Source: Bacteroidota bacterium
GTDB taxonomy: Bacteria > Bacteroidota > Ignavibacteria > Ignavibacteriales > SURF-24
Reading direction: 5' to 3'
Length of the DNA stretch: 44,764 bases
NCBI GenBank assembly: GCA_030706145.1
Contig: JAUZPB010000025.1
Span: forward strand, 1-44,764
Shown: piece after piece, positions 7,714 through 16,364 of the stretch
How positions within the stretch are numbered: position 1 is the stretch's first letter
How the letters are laid out: every line of letters begins with the position of its first letter
Program-made: the position numbers and the translations under genes
Notes under the pieces: generated by a model
The model's database searches: none
What the model saw: the letters and a program-made list of their open reading frames with translations, nothing else
Told to the model about the DNA's origin: nothing

Positions 7714-9675
7714 TTAATAGTTAATTCTTATACCTGCATATGCGCTTCTCTTAGGTGTCCCATAGAATAATACTTCCTCATAATCTTCATTAAGCAAGTT
7801 ATCTATCCTGCCAAAAATCTTAAGATATTTAGTAACCTGATAAGAGGCGCTTAAATTAACCAATGTATAAGAGTCAAGTTTAACTCTGCCTTTCAGAGTA
7901 AAGGTAACGGGGTCATATTCATTATCATATCTTTTCCCTGTATTTGCGACTTCCAAATTCAAATCAAGGTCATGAATAGAATAGTCAATATCAAGGTTAA
8001 GCTGGTTTGCTGGCCTTCTTAAGAGCTCAGTTCCGCTTGAGGGTTTATTACTTGTAGTATTTTTACTACTTGTATATGTATAGCTAAAAGAGGTTATTAG
8101 GCCATCAAGCGGAGTGGTCTTAAGCGAGAGTTCGACCCCTTTTGTTTCAGCAGAATCAATATTGATAGTTCTAAAGTTACTATCCATACCAATAAGATTT
8201 GTAAACTTGTTATCAAAGTAAGTCGCTCCCAGAATTAACCTATTATTAAAAAGGTACTGTTCTATTCCAGCATCCCAGCCTTTACTTCTTTCGGCCTTAA
8301 GGTTTGGATTACCATATGAAGGATCAAACAAGTAATACAGTGAAGGGGATTTAAAACCAGTTCCATAGGTTGCCTTCAGCTTTGTATCAGTCTCTGTAAT
8401 AAAATATGCTGGTGCTAGGCGGTAAGTAAATTCGGAGCCGAATTTGTTATGTTTATCGTATCTTATACCCATGCTTCCAAAGTAGCGTCCACTATAGGCA
8501 AACTGCTCCTGCAAGAATATTCCAGTAGTTATAGCTTTTGGTTCAGCAGAACCAGCATTGGGGAAATAACTGGCATAAGGGCCAAACTGGTCAGAATAAT
8601 AATATGTACTTGCTTTTTCGACTGAGTTATCAATACCAAAGCTCAAAGTATTATTTCCGTTTACATATAAATTATTAAGCCATTCAAGTTTATATCTTAA
8701 GCCATCAAAGTCAGCTACAGATGAATAGTTATGCAATTGGTCGGCATCATCAACAGTATGGTTGATATGTCTTAAAGAAGAAAAGCCAACTGTGGGCTGC
8801 CAGAGTCCATTAAAGAATTTTGCATTCAAAGCTGCCTTAAAGACTGACTCTTCTGTTTTAGATGTAAAATTTGGGTCGTCACCATTTTTACTATTTTGAT
8901 CCAAGTCAGCTTTTGATTTGATAAAATTATAATTTATATCAAGGTTAAGATTTTTTGTAAAATTAATGCCTAGTCTAGAAAGAAGAGAATTATTGTATGT
9001 TCCATCTTTTTCAGTATTACCATATTTTTCATTTGCAGAGGAAAAGCCTTTACTATCTAATCTTGAATAACTAACAGAATAATCAAAGATGGAACTACTG
9101 CCATTTAATGTTCCATTTTCTCTAAAAGTATTAAAAGAACCAGCTTCAGTTAAGAGATTAACTTTAAGACTTCCGTCACCTTTCTTTGTAAAAATACTTA
9201 TTACACCTGCGATGGCATCAGAGCCATAGAGAGTACTTTGAGGTCCCCGCAGCACCTCAATTCTTTGAATGTTGTCAGTCTGCAGATTAGTGAAATCAAA
9301 TGCATTAGTAACTGAACTTGGATCATTCATTACAACGCCATCGAGCAGGACCAGAGTGTGATTAGTATTTGCACCTCTCATATAGACATTAGCATTTGTT
9401 CCGGGGCCACCTTGTCTTGAGACACTTAAACCAGGGACATTCCGCAGAAGGTCTATAAGAGAATTCTTGCTGCTGTTTAATATTTCCTTTTCACCTAAAA
9501 TAGTAACCGAGCTGGCCACTTCTTTTTCTGGTGTAGAAAGTCTAGTAGCTGTAACAACAACGTCCTCCTTCAGGTTATATGTCTTTAGAGAATCATTTAG
9601 GTTCTCTTGTGCTAAGCTGGCAGAAAAAGCCATCAGACAGAAAGAGAATAGAGTTGCAGAAAATTCTTTGAGCAT
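7714..9675 (-). CDS. btuB: TonB-dependent cobalamin receptor BtuB
   Basis: A 653-residue outer-membrane receptor. It has a signal peptide ending near AFSASLAQ, a TonB box-like segment EDVVVTATR (about residues 37-45), a plug domain (SVTILGEKEI, DLLRNVPGLSVS, VLLDGVVMNDPS, IEVLRGPQSTLYGSDAIAGVI), and a 22-strand-type barrel ending in an aromatic residue (GIRINY). The cobalamin assignment comes from the riboswitch 140 bp upstream, btuR downstream and plug similarity to BtuB. The start ATG 9675 follows AAAAGGAGT by seven to eight bases. It imports corrinoids with TonB energy. Confidence 0.93.
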   Translation of the reverse strand: MLKEFSATLFSFCLMAFSASLAQENLNDSLKTYNLKEDVVVTATRLSTPEKEVASSVTILGEKEILNSSKNSLIDLLRNVPGLSVSRQGGPGTNANVYMRGANTNHTLVLLDGVVMNDPSSVTNAFDFTNLQTDNIQRIEVLRGPQSTLYGSDAIAGVISIFTKKGDGSLKVNLLTEAGSFNTFRENGTLNGSSSIFDYSVSYSRLDSKGFSSANEKYGNTEKDGTYNNSLLSRLGINFTKNLNLDINYNFIKSKADLDQNSKNGDDPNFTSKTEESVFKAALNAKFFNGLWQPTVGFSSLRHINHTVDDADQLHNYSSVADFDGLRYKLEWLNNLYVNGNNTLSFGIDNSVEKASTYYYSDQFGPYASYFPNAGSAEPKAITTGIFLQEQFAYSGRYFGSMGIRYDKHNKFGSEFTYRLAPAYFITETDTKLKATYGTGFKSPSLYYLFDPSYGNPNLKAERSKGWDAGIEQYLFNNRLILGATYFDNKFTNLIGMDSNFRTINIDSAETKGVELSLKTTPLDGLITSFSYTYTSSKNTTSNKPSSGTELLRRPANQLNLDIDYSIHDLDLNLEVANTGKRYDNEYDPVTFTLKGRVKLDSYTLVNLSASYQVTKYLKIFGRIDNLLNEDYEEVLFYGTPKRSAYAGIRINY

Positions 9676-9817
9676 AGAGTTACTCCTTTTGAATAATATA
9701 AAAGTTGTAACCTTGCGTGGAAAGAGAAATGTAATTATGTGCTAAACTAAGTAACAGGAATGCTAACACAAATAATCAATTATCTCACCTCACCCACGAA
9801 GGCAGATCATTTAGATA

Positions 9818-10000
9818 TTTACGGCAGGTCTCCTGACTTAAGACAGCATTTAACGTCTTCCCAGAAATAGAATGTTAATTCTATTTAATTTACCAGTGAC
9901 TCAAAATTAAATGCTTAGATGTCTTTTACAGTTGCGGGGCAGCACTGGATTTACACCAGTTTCCCTATTCTTCCCGTCATAAAGGCGGGACACCGTAAAA
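9818..10000 (-). promoter_or_regulatory. Cobalamin (AdoCbl) riboswitch
   Basis: On the minus strand, in order: GGTGTCCCG, GGGAAACTGGTG, AATCCAGTGCTGCCCCGCAA, GAGTCACTGG, TGGGAAGACG and AAGTCAGGAGACCTGCC, the conserved cobalamin riboswitch core. P1 is closed by TTTACGG with CCGTAAA (plus coordinates 9818-9824 and 9993-9999). It precedes btuB by about 140 bp. No U-rich terminator follows the aptamer, so control of translation or another platform is more likely than classical termination; when B12 is plentiful btuB (and probably btuR) should be repressed. Confidence 0.96.
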
Positions 10001-10105
10001 TGTTTTGAAAGAACTATTATTAAGTTAAATAATAATTGGAGCTTTTCCAAACTCAAATTCTTAACAGAGTTAATCAATTTTAATTAAGAAGAGATAATGA
10101 TCAAC

Positions 10106-10137
10106 GCAAAAAAAAGGGGCATACTTATAAGCCCCTT
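10106..10137 (-). terminator. Intrinsic terminator after the DEAD-box helicase gene
   Basis: Stem AAGGGGC (10114-10120) / GCCCCTT (10131-10137), 10-nt loop; on the minus strand it is followed by a run of T (plus-strand A-run 10108-10115). It lies 34 bp past the helicase stop codon and separates that gene from the btuB riboswitch transcript. Confidence 0.88.
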
Positions 10138-10170
10138 AATTTAATCACAGAGAGAGAAAAAAAAGTCTTG

Positions 10171-11766
10171 TTAACTTTTTTTATTTGCTACCTCGATATT
10201 TATTCTTTTTCCCCTTATTTGATTATCCTGCATAATATCGAGTATCTCATCGACGTATTTTTCTGGCACGTTGACAAATGAGAATTTATCGTACATGTCA
10301 ATCTCGCCTATTACCTTGCCAGGAATTCCAGTCTCACCGGCAATAGCTCCCAAAATATCACCAGGGCGAATTTTGTCTTTTTTCCCAACGTTAAGAAAAA
10401 GTCTAACAGGTCTTAAGGACCCCCCTTTTACTTTATCGTTCTCAATCTCACCATTATTGGAATCCGAAGTACTTCTTTCCTGGAAAAGATTCATTTTAAC
10501 AAGAGCCGCGGCAATATCGAGAGAATTATATTCTTCATCAAGAAGGTTTTTGACGTAATTAGCATATTTTTTCAAACTACCTTCATCAATAGTCTTTTTG
10601 ACAGTATCAAAGAAGAGATTAACTCTTACTTCCTCGACATCATCAAAAGAAGGGATCGGATTAAGTTTTAGTTTTGTCTTAGTATATTTTTGGATATCCT
10701 TTAATTTATATAGCTCTCTTCCGGTTACAAAGGTAAAGGCTTTCCCAGATTTTCCAGCTCTTCCTGTACGTCCTATCCTATGTACATAATATTCCTCATC
10801 CTGAGGCATATCATAGTTAAAAACAGCCTCAACATTATCCACATCAAGTCCTCTTGCAGCTACGTCAGTTGCCACAAGGATTTCAGTAGAGCCTTTTCTG
10901 AACCTACCCATTACCTTTTCACGTGTTGATTGTTTCATATCGCCATGCAGACCATCAGCAGAATATCCTCTTGCCTGAAGATGTTCAACAAGCTCGTCAA
11001 CTCCCCGTTTAGTATTACTAAAGACAAGTGCTAGTTTTAGGTTATAAAGATCAATAACGCGGCATAAGGCTTCAAGTTTGTTTTTTTCTTTGATCTCATA
11101 ATAAATCTGTTCAGTATTAGGTACAGTAAGGACCTCATGAACAACTTTAATATTTTTAGGACTCTTCAGATATTTTTTTGTAAGTTCAAGTATAGGCTTT
11201 GGCATTGTTGCAGAGAACATAACTGTCTGTCTAGACTTTGGAGTATTCTTCAGAATGAATTCGATATCATCTCTAAATCCCATATCTAGCATTTCATCAG
11301 CTTCATCGAGTACAATAAGTTTTACCTGGCTAAGATCGATTGTTCCTCTTTCCATATGGTCCATTACACGGCCTGGTGTTCCTATTACGACCTGAACTCC
11401 CTTTTTAAGTGCTTTTAACTGTCTTTCAATAGGTTGTCCTCCATAGACAGGAAGGAAACAAACATCTTTTTTATACTTAGCGAGTTTACTCATTTCTTCA
11501 GCAACCTGAATAGCCAATTCTCTAGTAGGGCAGAGAACAACGGCCTGGAGGTTTTTATCGGATTTATTTAGCATTTCAATTGCGGGAATACCGAAGGCTG
11601 CTGTCTTTCCTGTTCCTGTCTGTGCTTGTCCAATAGCATCATGTCTTTCTAATAATACGGGTATTGCCTCAGACTGAATAGGAGTAGCTTCTTCAAATCC
11701 AAGGTCACTAATTGCCTTTTGCATTTCCCTGGAAAGCATCAGCTCTTCAAATTTAATTTTTTTCAT
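10171..11766 (-). CDS. deaD: DEAD-box ATP-dependent RNA helicase with DbpA-type RNA-binding domain
   Basis: About 531 residues. Numbering from ATG 11766: Q motif GFEEATPIQSEAIP (23-36), motif I AQTGTGKT (48-55), then PTRELA, GTPGR, DEAD (VLDEADEMLDMGF), SAT (MFSATMP), the helicase-C motifs VATDVAARGLD and HRIGRTGRAG, and a C-terminal DbpA/CsdA-like RNA-binding domain (VRLFLNVGKKDKIRP ... GKRINIEVA). Relatives unwind rRNA or structured mRNA in ribosome assembly and cold growth. A GTG at 11778 is also in frame, but the same AGTGGAA sequence occurs upstream of btuR where it cannot be a start, so I prefer ATG 11766. The symbol is by general similarity; csdA/dbpA-like is possible. Confidence 0.92.
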   Translation of the reverse strand: MKKIKFEELMLSREMQKAISDLGFEEATPIQSEAIPVLLERHDAIGQAQTGTGKTAAFGIPAIEMLNKSDKNLQAVVLCPTRELAIQVAEEMSKLAKYKKDVCFLPVYGGQPIERQLKALKKGVQVVIGTPGRVMDHMERGTIDLSQVKLIVLDEADEMLDMGFRDDIEFILKNTPKSRQTVMFSATMPKPILELTKKYLKSPKNIKVVHEVLTVPNTEQIYYEIKEKNKLEALCRVIDLYNLKLALVFSNTKRGVDELVEHLQARGYSADGLHGDMKQSTREKVMGRFRKGSTEILVATDVAARGLDVDNVEAVFNYDMPQDEEYYVHRIGRTGRAGKSGKAFTFVTGRELYKLKDIQKYTKTKLKLNPIPSFDDVEEVRVNLFFDTVKKTIDEGSLKKYANYVKNLLDEEYNSLDIAAALVKMNLFQERSTSDSNNGEIENDKVKGGSLRPVRLFLNVGKKDKIRPGDILGAIAGETGIPGKVIGEIDMYDKFSFVNVPEKYVDEILDIMQDNQIRGKRINIEVANKKS

Positions 11767-12044
11767 CAAACGTTCCACTTATGATTTATTTTTTCAGATT
11801 AGACATATAATATACGATTATTAATTCAGAATCTTTCGTATTTGAATATAATTATTAACTATTAAGTTTTGCTATGTTTTTTCAGATAGGAAAGAGAGTC
11901 GTACAGTTTCAATTCAAAATATTCTATTTGCATTTTTACCTTTCGAATTTATAATATAATTTGTAAATAATATCAGAAACTTTAGTATTGCACAAAACGA
12001 CAAGAGTGTAACTGCTCTTTTAAGAAAATTGACTTACAAACAGA

Positions 12045-12539
12045 ATGTATGGTAAGCTTATGAGAAACCTCAATAACACGTTTACCAGAATATTGGTAGT
12101 CTGGTATGCAGTTTTTCAATTGGTCCATCTAGTCTCTCTTATAAGAGCTGCAATAGCTTTACTACAAGGAGGAGTTTTTACATTTCCAGCACTACCTCCC
12201 AAAACAGGCTGGAGCGGACAAACAGGCTTTTTTCTGCTAGGAATGGGAATATTTGATGCAGTAAACATAATAATATCATTGATCTTCGTATATGGATATT
12301 TTACATATGCAAGGTGGCGGCTTACATTTGGAGTATTAACACTTACGGTTATGATGTATTCGGCTTTGGTCTTCGCTTTTGCAACAATCGCCTCAGGAGC
12401 ATGGATGGATAATCTCGTCTCATATATCATAATTACAGTAGCTTTTCTTCCAGTAATAATTCTTTATTATATGTTTACAATGCAGGCCCTAAAGAGCAGG
12501 TTTTATGAATCGAGCGATAGCGGTACATCTATTTACTAA
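12045..12539 (+). CDS. Unrecognised four-helix membrane protein
   Basis: A 164-residue hydrophobic protein with about four transmembrane helices (roughly residues 15-38, 62-86, 90-116 and 124-148), short loops, and a soluble, serine-rich C-terminal tail ending SSDSGTSIY. I do not recognise the family. Start ATG 12045 has no clear Shine-Dalgarno; ATG 12060 (Met6) is an alternative. It stands alone on the plus strand, convergent with the large GH18/deacetylase/glycosyltransferase gene. Its stop codon is the first base triplet of a 36-bp tandem repeat. A real gene is supported by length, coherent topology and the lack of an equally good frame on the other strand. Confidence 0.65.
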   Translation: MYGKLMRNLNNTFTRILVVWYAVFQLVHLVSLIRAAIALLQGGVFTFPALPPKTGWSGQTGFFLLGMGIFDAVNIIISLIFVYGYFTYARWRLTFGVLTLTVMMYSALVFAFATIASGAWMDNLVSYIIITVAFLPVIILYYMFTMQALKSRFYESSDSGTSIY

Positions 12540-12621
12540 TTTGATTCTCTGGTTATTAATATCTCTGGTTATTAATATGACTCTCTGGTTATTAATATCT
12601 CTGGTTATTAATTTGATTCTC
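12537..12621. repeat. 36-bp tandem repeat with nested 15-bp units
   Basis: Two 36-nt units (12537-12572 and 12573-12608) differ at two positions; a third copy is cut after 13 nt (TAATTTGATTCTC at 12609-12621, same as 12537-12549). Within them TCTCTGGTTATTAAT occurs four times (12546, 12562, 12582, 12598). The array begins exactly at the stop codon TAA of the membrane-protein gene. Confidence 0.96.
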
Positions 12622-12654
12622 GGGGATAGTGCAGAGTCGCAATACATCCCCGAG
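12619..12654 (-). terminator. Hairpin between convergent genes, possible terminator
   Basis: 9-bp perfect inverted repeat CTCGGGGAT (12619-12627) / ATCCCCGAG (12646-12654) with an 18-nt loop, 12 bp past the stop of the 1121-residue enzyme and next to the 36-bp repeat. No U-tract follows on either strand, so a true intrinsic terminator is doubtful, but its place between two convergent genes suits a transcript end. Confidence 0.45.
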
Positions 12655-12665
12655 GACTCAAAATA

Positions 12666-15600
12666 CTAATTATGAACCCCAAGCTTAACTTGACCAGTTC
12701 TTTTTAAGATTCCCCAACCAACCAAAGTACCTTTTATAGCAGATAAGATCGATTTAAGGAGCACCCAATACATAAGCTGCCTATAGATAAGGCGTTGAGG
12801 GAAAAGAAGGAAGAGACGTTTTAGGCCTTCTTTTTCAAAACTAAATGCAATCAGGGCTGAAATCAGATCAAGTATCAAGAATAAAAGATAATAACCAATA
12901 ATCTGCTGCCAGTATCCACCAAGTATTCCAAGTACCATCATTAGCTCAGCCAGAGGCGAAAACAAGGGAAGCGCAAAATGGAACAACAAAACGTTTGGCA
13001 GAGCTATAAGTCCAAGAGCCTTATAGTTATGATTAAACAATGTATCCTTATGTTTCCACAAGCTTTGCATAATACCAAAGGACCAGCGGAAGCGCTGTCT
13101 TAAAAACATCTTTAAGGTCTCAGGAGCTTCGGTATAAGCAATAGCTTTTTCATTATACCGGACAGTATAGCCTTGTCTTAAGAGTCTAATTGTAAGATCA
13201 CAGTCTTCTGCCAAAGTATCATTAGTAAAGCCACCAGACTTTAGAATTGCACTTTTTCTAAAAGCGCCAATTGCACCTGGGACGACTGTTATTGCATTAA
13301 GAAGGTCAAAGGCACGCCTATCAAAGTTCTGGCTAGTAATGTATTCAATGGACTGCCATTTGGTAATTATATTTCTTTCATTTCCGACCTTTACGTTACC
13401 AGCCACAGCAGCAATTGATTCATTTTCACTCAATGTTTCAACCAATTTTGTGATAGCATCCGGCATAAGCTGTGTATCTGCATCAATACAGATGATGAAT
13501 TCACATTCGGAGTGTTCAATTCCATAGTTTAGTGCTGTAGCTTTTCCTCCATTTGGTTTTGTAAGCACACATACTCTTTGATCATCAGCAAAAGCTTCTG
13601 AGACAACTTTATATGTATTATCCTTTGAGCCGTCATCGACAAAAATAATCTTAAAATCCGGATAATTTCCTCTTAAGAGGTTATTCAGATTTTTGACAAT
13701 ATGAATTTCCTCGTTATAAGCAGGAACGATAATACTAACCGGAGGCAAAGAGCTATTATTCTGTGAAGAAACAGAAATCTTTCTTTTCTTTTGTATATAA
13801 GCAAGACTTCCAACAAATAAAAGGCGAAGTAGTGCAAGAATGATCCCAAGGAAAAACAGTGTAAAAATAAAGCGGCTTAGCCAGAAAATTGCCTCGGCAA
13901 TAGACCAGTTTACATTTGAGAGGAAAAGATCACTTCTATCCTTAAGTTTTGGCATAATATCGTCTCTGGACTTACCAAGCAGGCCAGAAACAGTGCCAAA
14001 AGTATACCCTTTATCCTTAAAATACTTTATTATTTCTGGAAGAGCCTTTACAGTTTGAGAGCGATCACCGCCGGCATCATGCAAAAGGAGAATACTACCT
14101 AAATTTTCTTCCCTTTTAATACGCCTAATTATAGTATCAGCACTTACCCCCTCCTGCCAGTCAAGAGGATCAATAGAGGCACCTATAGTATAATAATTTT
14201 CATTACGTGCCTCAATTATTGGCAGTATTTCTTGTATATGTTCAGGTTCTGTATCAGCATCATATGGAGGGCGGAAAAGGACGGTAGAGTGTCCAGTGAT
14301 ACTCTCAATCAAACGGCGAGTAGAATTCAGTTCAATCTTTGTCCTTTCATTTCCAGTTATTGCGAGGTTTGGATGCAAGAAGGAATGGTTTCCGATTTCA
14401 TGTCCTTCATTATAAATTCTCTTCAATAAAGTCAGGTTATTTTCAGCATTAATGCCGAGGACGAAAAACGTAGCCGGGACATGCTCTTTTTTTAAGATAT
14501 CGAGTATCTGCGGAGTATATCTATAATCTGGGCCATCATCAAAGGTAAAAACGATAACCTTCTTATTTGCATTTCCGAATTTCCGTATAAGATAAGAAGA
14601 AGGAAGCTGGAGATAATTTTCCTCAGTAATTATTTTTTCTTTATTATCATATTCCAGATCTATTTTACCTGTTTGTGGTGTAGAAACGATATCGAGTATT
14701 TCACCTTCCCCTTCAAAATCGAGACTAGTAGAATGATCGATTGTTTTAAGATCCGACATTTGAAAGGGAGTTCTGTTTAGCCCTTCAGCAGAAAGGTCCT
14801 TATTATAAAAGCGCCACAGGCGTGGATCTTCTCCACCTAAGCGCCAGAGTGCCACACCAGCACATCCAAAATCATTTGCAGTTCTTATCAGGTTAAAACA
14901 TGTAGCAGCATCAGTAAACCAAACCTGATGAGAGTGGTCATTATCATCATAGTAAGAATACTGGAGATTATAATTATTATTGTCGAAATCAATTTTACTA
15001 TCAGACTCCTTAGCTCTAACAAGTGATTCCTGATATGAAATATCCTCAGCAGAGCTACCTTTGGGCCAGTCATAACCATAGGCCGGTATTCCAAGAACAA
15101 GCTTTTCAGAGGGAACCTGATTTACAGCTTTAATAAGATGGTACTCAACCCATTTAATATCGGCAATTGGTCCGGGATCGCTATCGGCATAATGAAGGTC
15201 ATAGGCCATAATCATAAGATAGTTATTATATTTCTGCAGTACTGCATAATCATAGGTAGAATCATCAACCGGTACATCCTGAGATACTATATATCCGTGC
15301 GTACTTAGAGCTTCGAATAGTTCTTTCTGAAACTCCTGTAGCTGAGTTTTATATTTTTCCGAAATACTTTCGATGTCAATATTTATTCCACTAAAAGAAT
15401 ATTTCTTTAATGCATTTAAAATGCTTTTAATAAATCTTGTTCTTTTTGGTTTTGAAGAGATAATTCTTTCTGCGCTTTGTGGATTCCACTTATTGTTATA
15501 ATAATTTGAAACCATGGGAAGTATCTTGATTTTATGGTTCTGCATAAATGAAAATGCGCGAAAATCGATATCAGTATTTATGGTATCGGCATTGTCCTGA

Positions 15601-16031
15601 AAGAAGAACCATTCAGGCATAACCATATTCAGTTTTTCAATATTATCTCTTAAAGAGTAAAAAGACTGTGCATCCCAGTTTACGTAGAAACCCGCTCTTA
15701 TCTGATATCCATTAAGAGGCATTGCATGCCGTTTGGGGTGGTGAAGATTTGGATTAAGAACCATTTTTAGTAGTTCTTTGCGGGACTTGTTAAACAAATT
15801 GTTTTGTTTTGTTGTAATTGTAGTAATTCTTTCGGGATTAAGGACAGTCTTATAAATCTCATTTTCTGCCTTCAGCTTTGGCAGTGAAGTACTACTCGAA
15901 CTAAGTATATCAATTACAACAGAAACACCTGCAAGAATTAAGATAACTATGAAAAATCTTATTGTTCCCTTAAATGTACGCCATCTGCGCCCAGATGCGC
16001 TTAAAAATACTGGTTTATGTTGGTCTGTCAT
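12666..16031 (-). CDS. Three-domain envelope enzyme: GH18-like hydrolase, NodB polysaccharide deacetylase, GT2 synthase
   Basis: A 1121-residue fusion. After one N-terminal membrane helix (about 22-44) comes a GH18-like domain (about 110-415; SGINIDIES has Asp219 and catalytic-type Glu221; YGYDW, MAYDLHY). Next is a NodB/CE4 deacetylase (about 490-690; TFDDGPD with Asp498-Asp499, metal His549 and His553 in HSFLHP, FRPPYDAD, LLLHDAGGD). A second helix pair (about 717-742) leads to a processive GT2 domain (about 763-990; VPAYNEE, VDDGS, DAD at 850-852, EDCD at 942-945, QRFRW at 979-983) and C-terminal membrane helices. The set suggests synthesis of a beta-linked GlcNAc-type polymer across the inner membrane with deacetylation and trimming outside. 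Product is inferred. Confidence 0.9.
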   Translation of the reverse strand: MTDQHKPVFLSASGRRWRTFKGTIRFFIVILILAGVSVVIDILSSSSTSLPKLKAENEIYKTVLNPERITTITTKQNNLFNKSRKELLKMVLNPNLHHPKRHAMPLNGYQIRAGFYVNWDAQSFYSLRDNIEKLNMVMPEWFFFQDNADTINTDIDFRAFSFMQNHKIKILPMVSNYYNNKWNPQSAERIISSKPKRTRFIKSILNALKKYSFSGINIDIESISEKYKTQLQEFQKELFEALSTHGYIVSQDVPVDDSTYDYAVLQKYNNYLMIMAYDLHYADSDPGPIADIKWVEYHLIKAVNQVPSEKLVLGIPAYGYDWPKGSSAEDISYQESLVRAKESDSKIDFDNNNYNLQYSYYDDNDHSHQVWFTDAATCFNLIRTANDFGCAGVALWRLGGEDPRLWRFYNKDLSAEGLNRTPFQMSDLKTIDHSTSLDFEGEGEILDIVSTPQTGKIDLEYDNKEKIITEENYLQLPSSYLIRKFGNANKKVIVFTFDDGPDYRYTPQILDILKKEHVPATFFVLGINAENNLTLLKRIYNEGHEIGNHSFLHPNLAITGNERTKIELNSTRRLIESITGHSTVLFRPPYDADTEPEHIQEILPIIEARNENYYTIGASIDPLDWQEGVSADTIIRRIKREENLGSILLLHDAGGDRSQTVKALPEIIKYFKDKGYTFGTVSGLLGKSRDDIMPKLKDRSDLFLSNVNWSIAEAIFWLSRFIFTLFFLGIILALLRLLFVGSLAYIQKKRKISVSSQNNSSLPPVSIIVPAYNEEIHIVKNLNNLLRGNYPDFKIIFVDDGSKDNTYKVVSEAFADDQRVCVLTKPNGGKATALNYGIEHSECEFIICIDADTQLMPDAITKLVETLSENESIAAVAGNVKVGNERNIITKWQSIEYITSQNFDRRAFDLLNAITVVPGAIGAFRKSAILKSGGFTNDTLAEDCDLTIRLLRQGYTVRYNEKAIAYTEAPETLKMFLRQRFRWSFGIMQSLWKHKDTLFNHNYKALGLIALPNVLLFHFALPLFSPLAELMMVLGILGGYWQQIIGYYLLFLILDLISALIAFSFEKEGLKRLFLLFPQRLIYRQLMYWVLLKSILSAIKGTLVGWGILKRTGQVKLGVHN

Positions 16032-16364
16032 TATAATTCAATGCGATTATTTTTGGAAGAAAACTATTTATTAGGTGGGAGGGAAAAACTTTCCTCCATG
16101 CTTATGTTTTCAACTAGCAATAACTAAATACATTATCATCAGTAGAAAGTTCCACTCTTTCTAAACACAGGTAAAATTGTCTTTCTTTCGACTAACTTTT
16201 CTTAAAATAAAGATATTGAGAGAAAAAACAAATTGAAGATGGAAAAATATCAGAAATAAAAGAGAATAGAAGTGAAGAAGGAAGTGCCCCCCCGAAAAAA
16301 AAGAAGGGCTTTAACTGATCATAGAAATGACACAGATAAAGCCTTTCGAGGCGAAATGAAAATT
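16032..16364. other. Intergenic region upstream of the three-domain enzyme
   Basis: 333 bp without a convincing gene. Near the left end an imperfect inverted repeat GGAGGGAAA / TTTCCTCC (16078-16097) lies in the 5' leader of the minus-strand enzyme gene. Near the right end a C7 run (16287-16293) is followed by an A-rich run and AGAAGGGC, which on the minus strand reads GCCC-TTCTTTTTTTTC-GGGGGGGC. This may be a poor terminator for the upstream amylase gene (stop at 16365). Confidence 0.4.

Noticed and set aside
10263-10285. TGGCACG resembling a sigma-54 promoter -24 element
   Set aside because: It lies inside the helicase coding region and lacks the matching TTGC -12 element at the right distance.
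11767-11778. GTG 11778 as start of the DEAD-box helicase
   Set aside because: The GTGGAA is part of a leader motif shared with btuR, where the same GTG is out of frame, and ATG 11766 gives the usual family N-terminus.
12537-12621. Possible CRISPR array
   Set aside because: The 36-nt units are directly adjacent with no unique spacers and no cas genes are nearby; this is a plain tandem repeat.
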